From: JAQVSV01 sp041667045
GTDB lineage: Bacteria > Elusimicrobiota > Elusimicrobia > Elusimicrobiales > Elusimicrobiaceae
Reading direction: 5' to 3'
Assembly (NCBI GenBank): GCA_041667045.1
Contig: JBAYFS010000089.1
Coordinates: 1-8,921, forward strand
Length of the DNA: 8,921 nt
Made by a program: the position numbers and the translations under genes. Shown piece after piece: positions 6,436 through 8,921 of the stretch (the stretch's first letter is position 1; each line of letters opens with the position of its first letter). The notes under the pieces were generated by a model. It was not told the DNA's origin. It was given only the letters and a program-made list of their open reading frames with translations, and made no database searches.

Positions 6436-6872
6436 ACGACTTCAAACTGTCCGACCACTTTACGTTTTACGAACTCACGCGCACGGACAAGCCGGAATTC
6501 CAAACCGTAAACCGTGAAAAAGCGCTGGGCTATGTTTCGGAACTCACCGGCCTGTGCCGGATAATTCTGGAGCCGATCCGCGCGCATTATAACCGTCCGG
6601 TGATAATCCATTCCGGTTTCCGTTGCGAAGAACTTAACGCCGCCGTAGGCGGCAGTAAAACAAGCCGGCATATGCAGGGCATGGCGGCTGATTTCCACAT
6701 AGCCGGCGTGCTGCTGGATGAAGCGTTCGCGTGGCTCTGGAAGGAATCCGATATCCCGTTCGGCCAGCTTATTGACGAACGTAGAAGCAATTCACGCTGG
6801 TTGCATGTAAGCGCTGGCGGCACACGCGAAGTGCTGATGTTTCACGACGGAAAATATGAAGTGCAAAACTAA
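6432..6872 (+). CDS. M15-family zinc peptidase, phage endolysin-like
   Basis: A 146-residue protein of the peptidase M15 family (DD-/LD-carboxypeptidase or endopeptidase acting on peptidoglycan stem peptides). The zinc-binding signature is present: SRHMQGMAAD gives His80 and Asp87, and WLHVS gives His125. SGFRC at 61-65 is the usual family motif just ahead of the active site, and SDHFTFYELTRT at the N terminus is typical of phage-encoded members. There is no signal peptide, as expected for an endolysin released by a holin. The start at 6432 overlaps the previous stop as ATGA. The ATG at 6420, four codons earlier, lies deeper in the previous gene and is less likely. Length matches single-domain M15 lysins, which lack a separate wall-binding domain. 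It probably serves prophage lysis; a host wall-remodelling role is less likely in this context. Confidence 0.9.
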   Translation: MNDFKLSDHFTFYELTRTDKPEFQTVNREKALGYVSELTGLCRIILEPIRAHYNRPVIIHSGFRCEELNAAVGGSKTSRHMQGMAADFHIAGVLLDEAFAWLWKESDIPFGQLIDERRSNSRWLHVSAGGTREVLMFHDGKYEVQN

Positions 6873-6882
6873 AGGAGGCAGT

Positions 6883-7206
6883 ATGGACTGCGAAAAGAAA
6901 GCTGAAGAACTGCTGGAAAAGCTGGACACGGTGAAGGATAGAATCAAAACCGTGAAAAGCCTGAAAGACGCGGCGGAAGCGATACCGGGAATAATCACGC
7001 TGGTTGAGTCGGTCGGGCAGGACGAGGACATCAAAGGCGCGGACAAAAAAGCGCTGGCCGTCGCCGTGCTCAACAAACTGGTGGATATCCCGCTTGTGCC
7101 GGAAGCCGTGGAAGGTATCCTCATCGGCTGGGCGATAGACGCGGTAATCGCCGCGCTCAACAAACTGGTCGGCAAAGACTGGCTGGCGAAGCTGAACCTC
7201 GCCTAG
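6883..7206 (+). CDS. Small helical protein of unknown function in the lysis module
   Basis: A 107-residue protein I do not recognise. It starts at 6883, with a strong AAAGGAGG (6871-6878) upstream; the in-frame ATG at 6856 lies inside the peptidase gene and lacks such a site. The N-terminal half is charged and helical (MDCEKKAEELLEKLDTVKDR). The C-terminal half (about 77-100, EAVEGILIGWAIDAVIAALN) is a hydrophobic or amphipathic helix that could touch or cross a membrane. It follows the peptidase by ten bases and precedes a terminator, so it closes the lysis operon. A holin or antiholin role is possible but unproven. Confidence 0.75.
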   Translation: MDCEKKAEELLEKLDTVKDRIKTVKSLKDAAEAIPGIITLVESVGQDEDIKGADKKALAVAVLNKLVDIPLVPEAVEGILIGWAIDAVIAALNKLVGKDWLAKLNLA

Positions 7207-7213
7207 AAAGCAA

Positions 7214-7255
7214 AGCCCGCCCGGTTTATGGGACCGGACGGGCTGATAGTTTTTG
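7214..7255 (+). terminator. Rho-independent terminator
   Basis: AGCCCG-C-CCGGT (7214-7225) pairs with ACCGG-A-CGGGCT (7233-7244) around a 7-base loop: eleven GC-rich pairs with one C/A mismatch. GATAG and TTTT follow, giving a T run at 7250-7254. It begins eight bases after the stop at 7206. It lies between convergent genes; on the minus strand the following tract (TTTGCTTTC) is a weaker T-rich tail, so it may act both ways. Confidence 0.85.
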
Positions 7256-7259
7256 TGGG

Positions 7260-7715
7260 TTATTTGCTTATGGTTTCAGTTTGCGGTTTGGCTTCAAGAA
7301 GTTTCTTTGCGTCACGACGGCCCATTTCGCGGATTGCGGCGAACTGCGCGCGTACTTTTTCACGCGGATTGGTTTTCCCGCTTTCCCACAGGACAAGTGT
7401 ATTGGTGCTTACACCGAGCAATAACGCGAACTCGCGCTGTGAAAGCCCCAAGCGTTTGCGCTGCGCTTTGATAAGTTTCGGGCCCAGCCGCTTTATTTTC
7501 CCGGCGGCTTCTGCCGGCATGATTGCCGGTTTGTCCGCACACAAATTAAGGAGCCGCGCGTTGTCGGCTTCCAGCTTCTGTATTTGTTTGTGCTGTTCCG
7601 CAATCTTGTGTTTAAGTCCGGTGATATCTTTGTGCATTTCCGTCAGCGCCGGTTTCACGGCACGACGGGCAAGACGGTTTATTTCCAGCTTCAGTATATT
7701 GCCCAGATTTGGCAT
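7260..7715 (-). CDS. XRE-family helix-turn-helix regulator with N-terminal coiled coil
   Basis: A 151-residue DNA-binding protein. Residues about 22-57 (LTEMHKDITGLKHKIAEQHK and on) form a heptad-rich coiled coil, probably for oligomerisation. Residues about 79-133 form a Cro/C1-type helix-turn-helix: LGLSQREFALLLGVSTNTL, then LWESGKTNPREK. The start at 7715 is chosen because AGAGG (7721-7725) sits five bases upstream. The ATG at 7742, nine codons earlier, has no ribosome site and lies at the expected transcription start. The gene is divergent from the small-gene/recombinase operon and convergent with the lysis genes, as expected for a phage or element repressor. The long coiled coil in front of the HTH is unlike classic CI repressors, and there is no visible peptidase domain for RecA-type cleavage. 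Confidence 0.85.
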   Translation of the reverse strand: MPNLGNILKLEINRLARRAVKPALTEMHKDITGLKHKIAEQHKQIQKLEADNARLLNLCADKPAIMPAEAAGKIKRLGPKLIKAQRKRLGLSQREFALLLGVSTNTLVLWESGKTNPREKVRAQFAAIREMGRRDAKKLLEAKPQTETISK

Positions 7716-7751
7716 AGCCACCTCTTTGTACAGGCGTTTCATTCTGCAGTT

Positions 7752-7778
7752 ATTTTACCAGTTTGCGGTGCATGTAAA
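7752..7778 (-). promoter_or_regulatory. Probable promoter of the XRE regulator
   Basis: On the minus strand TGGTAAAAT (7752-7760) is an extended -10: TG, one base, then TAAAAT, matching five of six consensus bases. TTTACA (7773-7778), a five-of-six -35, lies 15 bases upstream. The spacer is short, but an extended -10 can compensate. Transcription would start near 7745, leaving a leader of about 30 bases with the ribosome site for the ATG at 7715. Confidence 0.5.
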
Positions 7779-7830
7779 CAGGCATTTCAGACCGCCTTTT
7801 AATCTCGGCGATATAACCTCTTCATGTGAC

Positions 7831-7859
7831 TTGATTGTTCGCCGAAGTGAAGGTATGTT
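7831..7859 (+). promoter_or_regulatory. Probable promoter of the small-gene/recombinase operon
   Basis: TTGATT (7831-7836) and TATGTT (7854-7859) are separated by exactly 17 bases, each matching four of six sigma-70 consensus bases. The transcript would begin near 7866, about 36 bases before the ATG at 7902 and its GGAGG site. It lies in the 186-base gap divergent from the XRE gene, so the regulator may control both promoters. I saw no clear operator repeats. Confidence 0.45.
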
Positions 7860-7901
7860 CATGATGACGGTAAACGACACGCAAATAAAAACGGAGGCAG
7901 T

Positions 7902-8150
7902 ATGAAAACGACAAAGACAAAAACGGCGAAATTTTACGTTACGGCAATATCAACAGCGTTAGGCGGAACCAAACACCGAAGCACCGTGCGGCTGGTAATA
8001 GGCGAATTCAATACGCAGTCCGAAGCAAAAGAATTCGCGGAAACGCAGGCCCGCCGCAAAGAGGTAAGAAACGCCAAGAGCCGGATACGGTTCGTGGTCC
8101 AGCATAAAGGCAAAACAGTAGCGCGGATTGCCCCGAAGGAGGCTATATGA
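7902..8150 (+). CDS. Small basic protein of unknown function
   Basis: An 82-residue, very Lys/Arg-rich protein (begins MKTTKTKTAKFYVTAISTAL). The core reads like a beta-beta-alpha-beta unit: FYVTAISTA, STVRLVIGEF, NTQSEAKEFAETQARRKEV, IRFVVQHKGKTVARI. The shape and charge suggest a small nucleic-acid-binding protein, but I recognise no family. GGAGG at 7893-7897, four bases before the ATG, supports the start. It is first in the plus-strand operon, and its stop overlaps the next start as ATGA. Early phage or element function is inferred only from position. Confidence 0.75.
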   Translation: MKTTKTKTAKFYVTAISTALGGTKHRSTVRLVIGEFNTQSEAKEFAETQARRKEVRNAKSRIRFVVQHKGKTVARIAPKEAI

Positions 8151-8422
8151 ACTCGCAAAAACGTAATTTTTGGCACCGGTACCTGACGGTTGAAATAAAC
8201 GGGTTCGACATCTATAGCGAAACCCTGCCGCTCGAAGGCGAGTTGAAAGATTACCTCCCGCTCCTTAACAAGCGCATAGCGGATACGCAGAAGGCCCTGC
8301 CGCAGGCCCGGTTGACGGGCAATATCGAACAGCAATGGCGTGAAGGCTACGGCTTCCGCAAACAGCACATATACGAAACGCTTGATATCAAGACCGGCGA
8401 AATCACCCGGACGGTAAATTAG
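8147..8422 (+). CDS. Small hypothetical protein
   Basis: A 91-residue soluble protein with no family I recognise. It has a short beta-like N terminus (NFWHRYLTVEINGFDIYSET), a helical middle (ELKDYLPLLNKRIADTQKAL) and ends in ETLDIKTGEITRTVN. There is no signal peptide or membrane helix. AAGGAGG at 8136-8142 and the ATGA overlap with the preceding gene fix the start at 8147. It lies between two other small genes of the same operon ahead of the recombinase. Confidence 0.75.
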   Translation: MNSQKRNFWHRYLTVEINGFDIYSETLPLEGELKDYLPLLNKRIADTQKALPQARLTGNIEQQWREGYGFRKQHIYETLDIKTGEITRTVN

Positions 8423-8430
8423 GAGATTTT

Positions 8431-8742
8431 ATGAAAGCGAATATCAAAATGGAAATCGAAGTAAAAATGGGCAGGACGGATCTGTCCGGCACCGGACTGG
8501 TCGGCTATATGCCCGAAGGCACCACCTACAAACAGCTGGTCAAAGTTTTCGGCAACCCGCAGTACACCGAATCAGGCGACAAGATACAGGCGGAATGGAC
8601 CGGCAGAATAAACGGTCTGGACTTCAGCATCTACGACTATAAAAGCGACATACAGCCGCAGGCCAATACCGAATGGCACATCGGCGGCAGGAGCAAAATG
8701 CTTGTAAGCCTGCTGACCGCATATTTTAACGCAAGTAAATAA
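8431..8742 (+). CDS. Small phage-type hypothetical protein
   Basis: A 103-residue protein. The pattern TTYKQLVKVFGNPQYTESGD, then AEW, then FSIYDYKS and EWHIGGRSK is, from memory, like conserved small proteins of unknown function in phage genomes; I cannot name the family. It is probably a compact alpha/beta fold without membrane segments. AGGAG at 8421-8425, overlapping the previous stop, lies five bases before the ATG. It is third of the packed small genes, 11 bases before the recombinase start. Confidence 0.75.
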   Translation: MKANIKMEIEVKMGRTDLSGTGLVGYMPEGTTYKQLVKVFGNPQYTESGDKIQAEWTGRINGLDFSIYDYKSDIQPQANTEWHIGGRSKMLVSLLTAYFNASK

Positions 8743-8753
8743 CCGGAGCAATT

Positions 8754-8921
8754 ATGAAAGCAGCACTATACGCCAGAGTATCATCGCAGGGACAGGCGGA
8801 TAAAGACTTATCAATCCCGGCACAGCTTAAAGCGCTGCGCGAATACGCGCTAAAAAAAGGCGGCGATGTTACCGCCGAATATATCGACGAAGCCGAGTCC
8901 GCGCGCTCGGCTGACCGGCCC
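8754..8921 (+). CDS. Serine recombinase, N-terminal part (cut by window edge)
   Basis: The first 56 codons of a site-specific serine recombinase (resolvase/invertase family, possibly a large serine integrase), which cuts and rejoins DNA through a covalent phosphoserine link. It opens MKAALYARVSSQGQADKDLS; the first Ser of ARVSS fits the nucleophile, followed by the usual LSIPAQLKALREYA helix and YIDEAESARSADRP, a stretch typical of this catalytic domain. GGAG at 8745-8748 lies five bases before the ATG. The rest lies beyond 8921, so I cannot tell a large integrase from a small resolvase; the DLSIPAQ style favours the large type. With the lysis genes and regulator it supports a prophage or integrative element. 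Confidence 0.93.
   Translation, partial: MKAALYARVSSQGQADKDLSIPAQLKALREYALKKGGDVTAEYIDEAESARSADRP

Noticed and set aside
6165..6698. 177-codon open frame on the minus strand
   Set aside because: It is antisense to the small membrane protein and M15 peptidase genes, which have real motifs and coupled starts; its sequence is shadow-like.
7228..7905. 225-codon open frame on the plus strand
   Set aside because: It lies antisense to the XRE regulator, has Cys/Ser/Arg-rich shadow composition, no ribosome site, and runs through the terminator tail.
1..8921. CRISPR arrays, tRNA or rRNA genes
   Set aside because: No regularly spaced direct repeats and no tRNA- or rRNA-like segments were seen by eye on either strand.

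Overview
The window has two blocks that read away from each other, back to back, from about 5865-5940. The left block (about 75-5930, minus strand) is a class I lanthipeptide-type modification operon. The right block (about 5937-8921, mostly plus strand) looks like the end of a prophage or phage-derived element. The host is a bacterium using ordinary Shine-Dalgarno starts and sigma-70-like promoters. I cannot name it from the sequence. Nothing diagnostic such as rRNA or core genes is present, and an uncultured lineage is only a guess.

Left block, in order of transcription (right to left): (1) a 412-residue signal-peptide-bearing protein with two 74-residue repeats and a transmembrane helix. 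Its C-terminal tail looks like a LanA precursor: an FDLDI leader box followed by a 64-residue segment with nine Cys and nine Ser/Thr. (2) A secreted 363-residue protein with two related beta-sandwich/carbohydrate-binding-like modules. (3) A complete LanC cyclase with all zinc ligands. (4) A LanB-type dehydratase that holds most of the tRNA-dependent glutamylation domain and stops before its end, with no elimination domain. Genes 2 and 3 overlap as ATGA, genes 3 and 4 are a few bases apart or overlap, and genes 1 and 2 are 30 bases apart, so this is one transcription unit. The simplest reading is that LanB and LanC modify the cytoplasmic tail of the membrane-anchored protein. No transporter, leader peptidase or immunity gene is visible. 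This embedded, membrane-tethered lanthipeptide precursor is the most unusual thing in the window.

Right block: a frameshifted phage-like gene (5940-6181), a small coiled-coil/one-helix membrane protein in the holin position, an M15 zinc peptidase (endolysin-like), a small helical protein and a strong hairpin terminator. A convergent XRE-type regulator with an N-terminal coiled coil comes next. A divergent control region then leads into three tightly packed small genes of unknown function and the start of a serine recombinase, cut by the window edge. The lysis-regulator-recombinase order is phage-like.

The main uncertainties are whether the LanB truncation is real or an assembly error, whether the elimination domain lies beyond the left edge, and whether the Cys-rich tail really carries lanthionines. 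All sequence reading was by eye, with no database search.
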